A stretch of DNA of 64,000 nt from Dysgonomonas sp. UBA5412 (GCA_002409595.1 DHNQ01000001.1:179222-243221); one strand, 5' to 3'; shown: positions 17,680 through 25,975, counted from the first letter of the stretch. The notes: generated by a model not told the origin, from the letters alone. Made by a program: numbers and translations.

Positions 17680-18072
17680 TTATTGATACGCATCCATTAT
17701 TGTTTCATACTGTTCCATAATAGCAGATATTCCACCGGCCATGACAATAGATATAATGATCCAGATAATAGATAAAACCACTGTTCCAAGTGCAATTAAC
17801 GACAATATTTTTGCATTTTTTGCTGTACTTTCTGCTCCGGCATAATCGCCTGCAAAATATTTAGAATCAACTTGTGTTGAAAATACGATAGCTATAATAC
17901 CTAGTATGACACCAATACAGCTAATCCATCCGCAACAGCTAATCAAACTTACTATAGTAGCCACAATAGATAGAGCCAAATAATTATTTGGTTTTTCGGG
18001 TTTCACCGGATTATCCCAAGAATTTGTTTGTTGCGTAGATTCTTGATAATTTTGCTCACTAAACTCTGTCAT
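17680..18072 (-). CDS. CD225/dispanin-like small membrane protein
   Basis: A 130-aa protein with a polar Gln/Asn-rich N-terminus of about 28 residues. A Pro/Asn-rich turn (KPEKPNNYLALSI) then leads into a membrane segment, a Cys-containing loop (SCCGWISCIG), a second segment, a polar loop with AGDYAGAESTAKNAK and a third segment. The PNNYLALSI...GIIAIVFS..V...Y..GD...A...S..AK pattern matches the dispanin (CD225) superfamily. The function in bacteria is unknown. It is paired with DUF2752 and divergent from the lysozyme gene. Confidence 0.75.
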   Translation of the reverse strand: MTEFSEQNYQESTQQTNSWDNPVKPEKPNNYLALSIVATIVSLISCCGWISCIGVILGIIAIVFSTQVDSKYFAGDYAGAESTAKNAKILSLIALGTVVLSIIWIIISIVMAGGISAIMEQYETIMDAYQ

Positions 18073-18182
18073 TATTTTAATTTATTTTTAAAGATTGTTA
18101 ATAGAGTTCAAATATATAGAAAAATACAATATGCAAAAAGAAAAATTAATTATAACTTCGTTAACTTTTCAAAGACATAATA

Positions 18183-18956
18183 ATGAATAAAAAACACATA
18201 TTATATAGCATCTTAGCAATCTTATTTATAACAACTGCCATCAGCGGAGCCTTGTACATCGGATTCACAAAAGGATATATCCGAATGAACTACCCGTCTA
18301 CTAATACTTATCCGGTACAAGGAATAGATGTATCACATCATCAACAAAAGATTGATTGGGCAAAAATAGACAAACAGGCTGTTCAATTTGCATTCATAAA
18401 AGCCACCGAAGGAGGCAATCACAAAGACTCCATGTTTCAGGAGAATTGGAGAGAAGCCATTCATAATAATATTCCGGTTGCGGCCTACCATTTTTTCACA
18501 TTTTGTAAAGATGGAGAAGAACAAGCCCGCAATTATATTCATTATGTACCCAAAGACAGTATAGACCTCCCTCCTATTATAGATCTCGAATATGGTGGCA
18601 ACTGCGCTATAGAAAACAGAAAGGAAGATTTAATAGCCGAAATAGGAAAATACATGGAAATAATAGAAGATCATTACCAACGAAAAGTCTTGATATATAC
18701 TACAAATGAATTCTATCGTAACTATCTTGTAAATCAATTCCCGGACAATCCTATCTGGATGCGCGATATACTATCTGTACCTAAATTGCCCGATGGCAAA
18801 GACTGGTTGTTTTGGCAATTTACAAACAGAGGGGAAATAGATGGAATAAACACACTTGTAGATCTAAATGCATTTAATGGAAGTAGAGAAGAATTTGAAA
18901 GACTACTAGTAAAAAGAATCAGCCAGAAGGAAAATATTGAAGATACAACAAGATGA
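18183..18956 (+). CDS. GH25 lysozyme-like muramidase
   Basis: A 257-aa protein with an N-terminal membrane anchor or signal sequence (residues about 5-28), then a glycoside hydrolase family 25 domain from residue 45. The domain starts VQGIDVSHHQQKIDW with the conserved Asp. It continues with FIKATEGGNHKD, PVAAYHFF and the catalytic pair in PPIIDLEYGG (Asp/Glu near residue 139). GH25 enzymes cut the beta-1,4 bond of peptidoglycan. No immunity gene or secretion partner is adjacent, so wall remodelling is more likely than interbacterial killing. Confidence 0.88.
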   Translation: MNKKHILYSILAILFITTAISGALYIGFTKGYIRMNYPSTNTYPVQGIDVSHHQQKIDWAKIDKQAVQFAFIKATEGGNHKDSMFQENWREAIHNNIPVAAYHFFTFCKDGEEQARNYIHYVPKDSIDLPPIIDLEYGGNCAIENRKEDLIAEIGKYMEIIEDHYQRKVLIYTTNEFYRNYLVNQFPDNPIWMRDILSVPKLPDGKDWLFWQFTNRGEIDGINTLVDLNAFNGSREEFERLLVKRISQKENIEDTTR

Positions 18957-19001
18957 CTGATATGAAGTTTCAAATTATTTAATAAAAAAAATAGCGAATC
19001 G

Positions 19002-19031
19002 TTTGTTTTATTCAAAAAAACATTACTTTTG
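19002..19031 (+). promoter_or_regulatory. Promoter of the pheA attenuator and operon
   Basis: A TTTG (-33) at 19002-19005 and TACTTTTG (-7, TAnnTTTG) at 19024-19031 are separated by 18 nt. This is the best complete promoter match I found in the window. Transcription is predicted from about 19038, 23 nt before the leader peptide. Confidence 0.7.
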
Positions 19032-19060
19032 TATTTATAAATAAAGCAAAGCTTATTAGA

Positions 19061-19117
19061 ATGAAATATTTTTCTTATACATATTTTTTCTTTTTTTACT
19101 TTTACTTTAAAAGGTAG
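19061..19117 (+). CDS. Phe/Tyr-rich leader peptide of the pheA operon
   Basis: An 18-codon ORF reads MKYFSYTYFFFFYFYFKR and ends at TAG (19115-19117). Seven codons are Phe and five are Tyr, nearly all of them in codons 3-16. This is the composition expected of a leader peptide that senses charged tRNA-Phe and tRNA-Tyr. The stop codon is 1 nt before the antiterminator arm at 19119-19132. A ribosome finishing the peptide would therefore mask that arm, while one stalled on the Phe/Tyr run would leave most of it free. No Shine-Dalgarno is seen, as is usual in this genome. There is no room for a chance explanation based on protein coding on either strand. Confidence 0.8.
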   Translation: MKYFSYTYFFFFYFYFKR

Positions 19118-19118
19118 A

Positions 19119-19202
19119 ACAGGATTTTGTATGAGAAAATTGAAAATAAAATAAAACAATCAGATATATAAAATCCTGTCAGACATGACGGGATTTTTTT
19201 TT
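19119..19202 (+). promoter_or_regulatory. Transcription attenuator (antiterminator/terminator) before pheA
   Basis: There are three mutually exclusive arms. Arm A (19119-19132) pairs with arm B (19166-19179) over 14 positions with one G-U. Arm B (19171-19180) pairs instead with arm C (19187-19196), a 10-bp stem with a 6-nt loop and one G-U, followed by a T run to about 19202. A:B is the antiterminator and B:C an intrinsic terminator. The pheA ATG is at 19220. Confidence 0.8.
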
Positions 19203-19219
19203 GAGACTAACATTACAAT

Positions 19220-20062
19220 ATGAAAAAGGTAGCAATACAAGGGGGACTCGGAGCATACCATGGTATAGCGGCAGAAAATTTCTTCGAAGAAGATGTCGAG
19301 ATTATACCATGTATCACATTCAAAGATATATTCTCTACAATAAAGAAAGACCCCAATACAATAGGTATTATGGCTATCGAAAACACCATAGCCGGAAGCC
19401 TTTTGGCAAACTATGAGTTGCTGAAAGAAAGCAAGCTTCCGATAGCCGGAGAATACAAGCAACGCATATCTCACTGTATTGCAGCCCTGCCGGGTCAATC
19501 TATTCACGACATCAAAGAAGTGCAATCGCACCCCATTGCTCTGATGCAATGCACCAGCTTCCTCGATTCACTACCAAGCATAAAAGTTGTTGAACACGAA
19601 GACACAGCTTTAGCGGCAAGAGATATTGCAGCAAAACAAACATTGTCAACAGGGGCAATATGCAGCGTTAGGGCTGCTGAAATATATGGACTGGATATTC
19701 TGGCGAGAGGAATTGAGACGAACAAGCACAATTTCACTCGCTTTCTTATTTTCGGAAACAGATGGATTACTCAGGAAATACAAAAAGATGAAGTATTGAA
19801 CAAGTCATCCATTGTATTCACAACACCTCATAGCGAAGGAAGCCTATCCAAAGTACTATCTGTATTTTCGTTTTATGGTATAAATATGACCAAAATTCAA
19901 TCCCTCCCAATTATTGGTCACGAGTGGGAATATCAGTTTTATGTAGACCTTACCTTTCCAGATTTGGAACGATATCACCAATCTCTTGATGCAATCCGCC
20001 CATTAACCAGCAGACTGCAAATATTGGGAGAATATCCGGAAGGCAGACAAAGTGAATTGTAA
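19220..20062 (+). CDS. pheA: Prephenate dehydratase with ACT domain
   Basis: It decarboxylates and dehydrates prephenate to phenylpyruvate. The 280-aa protein has the catalytic domain (1-180) beginning VAIQGGLGAYHGIAAENFF. The catalytic-site motif HNFTRFLIF contains Thr173-Arg174-Phe175. The ACT domain (about 198-275) has GSLSKVL at 207-213. The second Phe-binding motif, ESRP in E. coli-type enzymes, is QSLP at 227-230, so feedback inhibition by Phe may be weak or altered. It is the first structural gene after the leader-peptide attenuator. Confidence 0.93.
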   Translation: MKKVAIQGGLGAYHGIAAENFFEEDVEIIPCITFKDIFSTIKKDPNTIGIMAIENTIAGSLLANYELLKESKLPIAGEYKQRISHCIAALPGQSIHDIKEVQSHPIALMQCTSFLDSLPSIKVVEHEDTALAARDIAAKQTLSTGAICSVRAAEIYGLDILARGIETNKHNFTRFLIFGNRWITQEIQKDEVLNKSSIVFTTPHSEGSLSKVLSVFSFYGINMTKIQSLPIIGHEWEYQFYVDLTFPDLERYHQSLDAIRPLTSRLQILGEYPEGRQSEL

Positions 20063-20101
20063 CCAACAGATAATATACAAATAAGAAAATCTTAAAACAT
20101 T

Positions 20102-21268
20102 ATGAATATAGTTCCGGCCAACCGCCTTAACACAATCAGCGAATATTACTTCTCTACCAAACTGAAAGAAGTGGCTGAAATGAATGCTGCAGGCAAAAAT
20201 GTAATCAGTTTAGGCATTGGCAGTCCCGATCTGCCACCATCGGAAGCTACTATTACAGCCTTGAGCCAATCAGCATCCAGGTCCGACACACATGGATATC
20301 AACCTCATGTGGGAATACCCGAACTAAGGAAGGCTTTTGCCGATTGGTATAAAAGATGGTACAACGTAACTCTGGATGCTAACAAGGAAATACAACCTCT
20401 CATTGGATCGAAAGAAGGAATACTACATATATCTCTGGCATTTCTCAATCCCCGAGACGGAGTATTAGTACCCAATCCCGGATACCCGACCTATACTTCG
20501 GTAAGTAAACTTGTTGGAGCTACTATTCATTCATATGATTTGGATGAAAACAATAATTGGCAACCCGATTTTGAAGCTCTTGAAAAGATGGACTTATCCA
20601 ACGTCAAACTCATGTGGGTTAACTATCCCAATATGCCGACGGGAGCAAACGGGTCTTTAGATTTATTCAAGAAGTTAGTAGATTTCGGCAAAAAGCATGA
20701 TATTGTTATTGTACACGACAATCCGTATAGTCTCATTCTAAATGAGAACCCGATAAGTATTTTGCAGATAGATGGAGCAAAGGATATTTGTATCGAACTC
20801 AATTCGATGAGTAAATCTCATAATATGCCGGGATGGAGAATAGGTCTTGTTGCCTCCAATCCTCAATTCATTCAATGGATACTAAAAGTATTGAGCAATA
20901 TAGAAAGTGGAATCTTAAAACCCATGCAGCAAGCCACAGTTGCGGCACTCAATAACAGCAACGAATGGCATAAAGAAAATAACATAGAGACATATACCAA
21001 TCGCCGTCAATATGCCGAAGCCATAATGAACGAATTGGGATGCAGCTTCGACACAAACCAAGTCGGTATGTTTCTTTGGGGAAAAATACCAGCCCATTAC
21101 AAAAGTAGTGAGGAGCTTGCAGACAAAGTGCTATACGGAGCCAATGTATTTCTCACACCCGGGTTCATATTCGGTAGCAAAGGAGAAAGGTATATCCGCA
21201 TATCACTATGTTGCAACGAAAAGATGCTGAAAGAGGCATTACTAAGAATAAAGAGTATACAAGCATAA
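20102..21268 (+). CDS. Class I/II aminotransferase, probable aromatic aminotransferase
   Basis: A 388-aa fold-type I PLP enzyme. Motifs are LGIGSPDLPPSEATI near residue 38, VPNPGYPTYTSVSKLVGA, WVNYPNMPTGANG (near 180), HDNPYS, and the PLP lysine in ELNSMSKSHNMPGWRIG near residue 239. It resembles the LL-diaminopimelate/aspartate aminotransferase group. Its place between pheA and the DAHP synthase gene suggests that it transaminates phenylpyruvate and 4-hydroxyphenylpyruvate. It lies 39 bp after pheA and 10 bp before the DUF6882 gene. Confidence 0.85.
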   Translation: MNIVPANRLNTISEYYFSTKLKEVAEMNAAGKNVISLGIGSPDLPPSEATITALSQSASRSDTHGYQPHVGIPELRKAFADWYKRWYNVTLDANKEIQPLIGSKEGILHISLAFLNPRDGVLVPNPGYPTYTSVSKLVGATIHSYDLDENNNWQPDFEALEKMDLSNVKLMWVNYPNMPTGANGSLDLFKKLVDFGKKHDIVIVHDNPYSLILNENPISILQIDGAKDICIELNSMSKSHNMPGWRIGLVASNPQFIQWILKVLSNIESGILKPMQQATVAALNNSNEWHKENNIETYTNRRQYAEAIMNELGCSFDTNQVGMFLWGKIPAHYKSSEELADKVLYGANVFLTPGFIFGSKGERYIRISLCCNEKMLKEALLRIKSIQA

Positions 21269-21278
21269 AACCTTATAT

Positions 21279-21941
21279 ATGGAAATAATAAATTACGATA
21301 CATTATTAGAAAAATATGTAGGTATAGCTTTTGAGAAACAATACAATCTTGCGGAGATTATAGGTGAGAGCGACTGGAATATAGATCTGAATACAGGCAA
21401 TATATCTTTTGGTTCATTATCATTTCCTTCACAGATATTAGGTACATATTCTTTCGATTCAGGCACATGGTTATGGGCATGGGCTAATGAAGCGTCCGAT
21501 ATTCCGTCCAATCTTCTCTCTGAAGCTCAAGCATTAAAGAAACTGGGAGAAGAGAACAATATCGAATTTCTGTCTATGGCTGAATATAAAATGGAATCGA
21601 CAGATGTACATTCTCTCGGACTCATTGCATCCGGATATTTTGGTTCGAGTGCATATTATGCAGGCAACTTTGGAAGTGGAATATTGCTGATAACATTGAA
21701 AGATGATAGTATAGATTCAGTTTCTTACAACGAGCATCTACGCATTCTCAGTGTATTTCCTGAGATAGTCAAAAACTTTACAGTCAACCATAAACGCTCA
21801 TTAATCAACTATCTGAATACTAAAGGATATAAAATAAATGAGAATAATAAAAAACTGACTGCCGAAAAAGGAGAGAATAAGCTTTCTGCCGATTTCGACG
21901 ATCTCGGCAGATTGATATCCATAAATGGAGAAGTAAAATAA
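21279..21941 (+). CDS. DUF6882 family protein
   Basis: A 220-aa soluble protein with no signal peptide. A central pattern reads FPSQILGTYSFDSGTWLWAW and continues with ANEASDIP (about 48-75). This Gly-Thr-x-Ser...TWLWAWAN motif is typical of DUF6882. A second conserved-looking part (SAYYAGNFGSGILLI) follows near residue 125. No catalytic motif or cofactor site is visible. It sits inside the aromatic amino acid operon, 10 bp after the aminotransferase and 32 bp before aroF, so it is probably co-transcribed. A role in that pathway is possible but unproven. Confidence 0.6.
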   Translation: MEIINYDTLLEKYVGIAFEKQYNLAEIIGESDWNIDLNTGNISFGSLSFPSQILGTYSFDSGTWLWAWANEASDIPSNLLSEAQALKKLGEENNIEFLSMAEYKMESTDVHSLGLIASGYFGSSAYYAGNFGSGILLITLKDDSIDSVSYNEHLRILSVFPEIVKNFTVNHKRSLINYLNTKGYKINENNKKLTAEKGENKLSADFDDLGRLISINGEVK

Positions 21942-21973
21942 AATTCAAAATATAATTATAAAAACCAATATCA

Positions 21974-23035
21974 ATGAAACTAGATTCAATTTTATTACCG
22001 GGTATTGACCCGAAACGTCCTCTGGTTATAGCAGGACCTTGTAGTGCTGAAACAGAAGAGCAAGTAATGAGTGCAGCCAAACAATTATCAGCCGATGGTA
22101 TTAAAATCCTGCGTGCCGGTATTTGGAAACCTCGTACAAAACCCGGAGGTTTTGAAGGAGTAGGCAGCGAAGGATTAGCTTGGTTGAAAAAAGTAAAACA
22201 AGAAACAGGAATGTACGTATCAACTGAGGTTGCAACACAGAAACATGTATATGAAGCCTTGAAATACGGAATCGATATTCTATGGATTGGGGCCCGTACA
22301 ACAGCCAATCCTTTTGCAGTACAAGAAATAGCTGAAGCGTTACAAGGTGTAGATATACCCGTTTTAGTAAAGAATCCGGTGAATCCCGACCTCGAATTAT
22401 GGATCGGAGCATTAGAGCGTTTGAGCAATGTAGGGCTTACTAAGCTAGGAGCAATACATCGTGGATTCAGCTCATACGATAAAAAAATATACCGTAACCT
22501 ACCGCAATGGCATATCCCTATCGAACTGAAACGTCGCTACCCTGATCTTCCTATCATCTGTGACCCTAGCCACATCGGAGGAAAACGCGAACTGATACAA
22601 CCTCTTTCTCAGCAGGCAATGGATTTAAATTTCGAAGGTTTGATTATCGAAACTCATTGCGACCCTGATAATGCATGGAGTGATGCTGCTCAACAAATAA
22701 CTCCGCCTAGACTAAAAGAAGTATTGGATAGCCTGATAATTCGCGATGGTAAGCAGTCCACAGAAGACTTGTCTGCTCTACGTCGTCAGATAGACGAGCT
22801 GGACGATCAGCTATTGGAACTTCTAGCTAAACGTATGCGTATATCTTGCGAAATAGGTACGTTCAAGAAAGAACATAATATGACTATTGTTCAGACAGAC
22901 CGTTATGACGAGATATTGCAAAAACGTATCGCTGAAGCCGAATCTATGGGGATGAATCCTGAATTTATGCGTGTAGTGCTCGAAGCAATACATGAAGAAT
23001 CGGTAAGAAAGCAAATTGATATTCTGAATAAATAA
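21974..23035 (+). CDS. aroF: Bifunctional DAHP synthase/chorismate mutase
   Basis: A 353-aa fusion. The N-terminal DAHP synthase (about 1-255) is of the KDO-8-P-synthase-like type, with LVIAGPCSAETEEQV, LRAGIWKPRTKPGGFEGVG, LWIGARTTANPF and ICDPSHIGGKREL. It condenses phosphoenolpyruvate and erythrose 4-phosphate. The C-terminal AroQ-type chorismate mutase (about 262-350) has ALRRQIDELDDQLLELLAKR. Together they cover the first shikimate step and the chorismate-to-prephenate step that feeds PheA and TyrA. The AroQ domain may also mediate feedback inhibition by prephenate. It is the last gene of the operon and is followed by a strong terminator; tyrA does not follow. Confidence 0.93.
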   Translation: MKLDSILLPGIDPKRPLVIAGPCSAETEEQVMSAAKQLSADGIKILRAGIWKPRTKPGGFEGVGSEGLAWLKKVKQETGMYVSTEVATQKHVYEALKYGIDILWIGARTTANPFAVQEIAEALQGVDIPVLVKNPVNPDLELWIGALERLSNVGLTKLGAIHRGFSSYDKKIYRNLPQWHIPIELKRRYPDLPIICDPSHIGGKRELIQPLSQQAMDLNFEGLIIETHCDPDNAWSDAAQQITPPRLKEVLDSLIIRDGKQSTEDLSALRRQIDELDDQLLELLAKRMRISCEIGTFKKEHNMTIVQTDRYDEILQKRIAEAESMGMNPEFMRVVLEAIHEESVRKQIDILNK

Positions 23036-23056
23036 GCTGAAAATATTAAGCCGAAT

Positions 23057-23090
23057 AAAAAAGGATGCTTCAAGTGGAGCATCCTTTTTT
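23057..23090. terminator. Bidirectional terminator after aroF and the M13 peptidase gene
   Basis: The perfect 13-bp stem is 23057-23069 with 23078-23090. The loop is 8 nt, and A/T runs lie on both sides. Confidence 0.9.
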
Positions 23091-23119
23091 ATTATATATT
23101 GTTGCTATTAAATAACTTA

Positions 23120-25162
23120 TTACCAAATATCAGCACGTTTTTCTTTTGGTATGAATAAAGAATCTTTTTCGGTAATATTAAATGCATCATACCAAGCATT
23201 GATATGAGGAAGAGTACCGTTCACACGCCATTTGCCTAATGAATGTGGATCAATCTTAGTTAAGCGAAGAACTTCTTCGTTGCGTATATTACCAGCCCAA
23301 ACTCCGGCATACGATAAGAAGAAACGTTGAGCAGGAGTAAATCCGTCAATCTTCTCGCCTTTCTTGGCTTGTTCTGTTTTTTCAAAAGCATTGTAAGAAA
23401 TTTGCAAACCACCAAAGTCTCCAATATTTTCACCCAATGTAAACTCGCCATTACCAAATACTCCCGGAAGAACTTCTATACCATTGAAATGTTGAACCAA
23501 TACCTGAGCACGTTCTGTAAATTTCTTAGAATCATCAGCAGTCCACCAGTTTGCAAGATTACCTTCTTTATCATATTGACAACCTTGATCATCAAAGCCG
23601 TGAGACATTTCGTGTCCGATCACAACACCGATTGCACCATAGTTAACAGCATCATCAGCATCCAGATAGAAGAATGGTGGCTGAAGAATACCGGCAGGGA
23701 AACAAATTTCGTTTGTAGTCGGATTATAATAAGCATTTACCATTTGAGGAGGCATGTGCCACTCTGATTTATCGACAGGTTTGTTGATTTTATTAATCAT
23801 TTCGGTATAGTCAAATTCATTTGAACGGACAATATTTGACCAATATGAATCTTTTTCAATTTTAAGGGTAGAATAATCTTTCCATTTGTCAGGATAGCCT
23901 ATTTTTACCGTAAAGGCATTCAGTTTATCCTGAGCTTTAGCCTTAGTTTCATCACTCATCCAAGTCAGATTATTGATGCGTTCTCCCAAAGTTGTTTGTA
24001 GATTCTTTACCAGCTTAACCATTCTTTCCTTCGCTTCAGCAGGAAAATATTTAGCTACATACATCTGTCCTACTGCTTCACTCAAAGCTCCATCAACGGT
24101 AGAAACAACACGTTTCCAACGAGGTTGCAACTCTTTACGACCTGATAATTGTTTGCCGTAGAATTCAAAATTGGCATTAACAAAGTTATCGCTCAAATAT
24201 GAAGCAGAACTGTTTATCACACACCATGAAAGATATGCTTTAGTTTCGTCCAAAGGCAAAGTCTGTATCAATTTAACAGCTGTAGCCACCGGTTTTATTT
24301 GAGACACATCCAGATCAGCAAAACCTTTTGCTCCGGCAGCATCAAAGAATGCAGTCCAATCGAAGTTAGCTACTTCTTTATTCAAATCTTCAACTTTCAT
24401 TTTATGATAGTTCAACTCAGGCTTGCGAGTATCTTCTTTCTTAAAATGATCTTGTGCCAAAGCTGTTTCTATTTTCAACACGGCATCAGCAGCCTTAAGA
24501 GCCGCGCCTTTTGCATAACCAGCATTTACAAACTGAGTTTGTATAAGATTATGATATCCCTTGCGAAGAGCTACCGAAGTAGAATCCTGTGCAACGTAAT
24601 AGTCACGTTCGCCCAAGCCCAATCCTCCTTGATATAAATGGATGATGTTCATAGAACTGTTTTTATCATCAGCTCCAACATACATTCCAAAGAATGGAGA
24701 ACGTGCATATTTTCTTACTGCGCCTACCAGTTTTATAATGTCAGCCGTATTGATTGCTTTATTGATAGATTCCAATTCTGATGCGATTGGTTTTGCTCCA
24801 TCTGCATTCAGTTTTGTGCTATCCATCCCCAAAGCATAAAGATCTCCGATCTTTTGCTCGACAGATCCATTCTTATGGGCACTTTTACCTAGATCTTCAA
24901 TAATTCCTTTTACTTGTTGTTGATTCTTTTCGGCTAATTGGTCGAAAGAACCATAGCGAGCATATTCAGGTTTTATCGGATTGGCTTTAGCCCATCCTCC
25001 GGTTGCATACTGATAGAAATCGTTGCCGGGGATAGCCGTAGTATCCAGATTGGCAACATCGAAATTTTTCACTTCGTCTTTTTTTGTTGCATTTCCTTTG
25101 TCTTTCCAACTAAACGAAGCCAAAGTAAGGAAAGCAATTGGTAAATAATAAATTTTTTTCAT
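23120..25162 (-). CDS. M13 family zinc metallopeptidase (neprilysin-like)
   Basis: A 680-aa exported endopeptidase. The signal sequence is about residues 1-16 (YYLPIAFLTLASFS), with no lipobox cysteine. The N-terminal Peptidase_M13 domain covers about 45-420. The catalytic domain has VNAYYNPTTNEICFPAGIL, zinc ligands in HEMSH at 517-521, and ENIGD with the third ligand Glu near 578. The C-terminus ends RADIW, as is common in the family. It probably trims peptides in the periplasm or at the surface. It follows the SGNH hydrolase gene by 14 bp on the same strand. Confidence 0.93.
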   Translation of the reverse strand: MKKIYYLPIAFLTLASFSWKDKGNATKKDEVKNFDVANLDTTAIPGNDFYQYATGGWAKANPIKPEYARYGSFDQLAEKNQQQVKGIIEDLGKSAHKNGSVEQKIGDLYALGMDSTKLNADGAKPIASELESINKAINTADIIKLVGAVRKYARSPFFGMYVGADDKNSSMNIIHLYQGGLGLGERDYYVAQDSTSVALRKGYHNLIQTQFVNAGYAKGAALKAADAVLKIETALAQDHFKKEDTRKPELNYHKMKVEDLNKEVANFDWTAFFDAAGAKGFADLDVSQIKPVATAVKLIQTLPLDETKAYLSWCVINSSASYLSDNFVNANFEFYGKQLSGRKELQPRWKRVVSTVDGALSEAVGQMYVAKYFPAEAKERMVKLVKNLQTTLGERINNLTWMSDETKAKAQDKLNAFTVKIGYPDKWKDYSTLKIEKDSYWSNIVRSNEFDYTEMINKINKPVDKSEWHMPPQMVNAYYNPTTNEICFPAGILQPPFFYLDADDAVNYGAIGVVIGHEMSHGFDDQGCQYDKEGNLANWWTADDSKKFTERAQVLVQHFNGIEVLPGVFGNGEFTLGENIGDFGGLQISYNAFEKTEQAKKGEKIDGFTPAQRFFLSYAGVWAGNIRNEEVLRLTKIDPHSLGKWRVNGTLPHINAWYDAFNITEKDSLFIPKEKRADIW

Positions 25163-25176
25163 AAATCAACACTAAT

Positions 25177-25848
25177 TTATTCTATAATGGTTCTGATTTT
25201 TTCGCGCCATAGTGCATAACCTACATCGTTAAGATGGAGTCCATCTGTAGTATATTTCACATCTAATTTCGACTTCGAGGATAAGAATGAAGGATACAAA
25301 TTTATAAAAAAAGCTCCCATTTGGACACTAAATCGTTCTAAATCCTTGTTTAGTCTTTCTATTTGTTTTTCTTTTCCTTTGAGTCTTGTATATGGTGCAA
25401 TGTCATTATTAATCGGCAAAACACTCTGTACATATATTTTAGTATCAGGAGAACCGGTTTTTACCTGATAAATTATAGACCGGATACATGTCATTATTTT
25501 TTCATTCGATCTGCCTAAAGATATATCATTAATACCTGCCATAATGAATAACTTAGACGGACGGGCTTCTATTATTTCGTGTAAACGACCGAGCATTCCC
25601 AATGTATTATCTCCCGCAATGCCTCTGTTAGCCGGATTTTGAATAGGAAAGTATTCATTCCATTTACCGCCTTGAGTGAGGCTATTTCCGAGAAAAACAA
25701 TCTGTCCCCTCATCAATGGGTGAGTCTTGAAATAGATCATTCGCGACTGATAGGTAGGGCTTTCTAATATATTTTCTTCAATTTCCTGACTCATAGCAAA
25801 AGATGAATATAAAAATATGAGTATCAATAATATAAACTTATTATTCAT
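25177..25848 (-). CDS. Secreted SGNH/GDSL hydrolase
   Basis: A 223-aa protein with a signal peptide (MNNKFILLILIFLYSSFAMS). The SGNH blocks are all present: IVFLGNSLTQGG with the catalytic Ser near residue 56, NRGIAGDNTLGML (Gly), MAGINDISLG (Asn), and TDGLHLNDVGYALW with the catalytic Asp/His near residue 205. The family includes platelet-activating-factor acetylhydrolase-like esterases and carbohydrate deacetylases; the substrate is unknown. It is the first gene of a two-gene operon with the M13 peptidase. Its promoter region carries a 20-bp palindrome. Confidence 0.88.
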   Translation of the reverse strand: MNNKFILLILIFLYSSFAMSQEIEENILESPTYQSRMIYFKTHPLMRGQIVFLGNSLTQGGKWNEYFPIQNPANRGIAGDNTLGMLGRLHEIIEARPSKLFIMAGINDISLGRSNEKIMTCIRSIIYQVKTGSPDTKIYVQSVLPINNDIAPYTRLKGKEKQIERLNKDLERFSVQMGAFFINLYPSFLSSKSKLDVKYTTDGLHLNDVGYALWREKIRTIIE

Positions 25849-25870
25849 AATAATTGTTCTAAAAAAAGTG

Positions 25871-25890
25871 ACAAAAGTGACAACTTTTGT
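25871..25890 (-). promoter_or_regulatory. Palindrome over the SGNH-M13 operon promoter
   Basis: The 8-bp inverted repeat ACAAAAGT-GACA-ACTTTTGT contains a near-consensus -7 box (CACTTTTG on the minus strand, 25872-25879), about 24 nt upstream of the start. It could be an operator. Confidence 0.35.
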
Positions 25891-25975
25891 TATATTTCCT
25901 ACGTGTTACTTTTTCATTTTGCCGGAGAACAGCCCAAGTCCTTCATATAGATAAAAATCCTTTTTTACAATTGGC

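Noticed and set aside
18734..19159. A 141-aa reading frame on the minus strand across the pheA leader region
   Set aside because: It is antisense to the lysozyme gene and to the Phe/Tyr leader; its Lys/Phe-rich composition is that of A/T-rich DNA. The plus-strand leader with promoter and terminator explains the region better.
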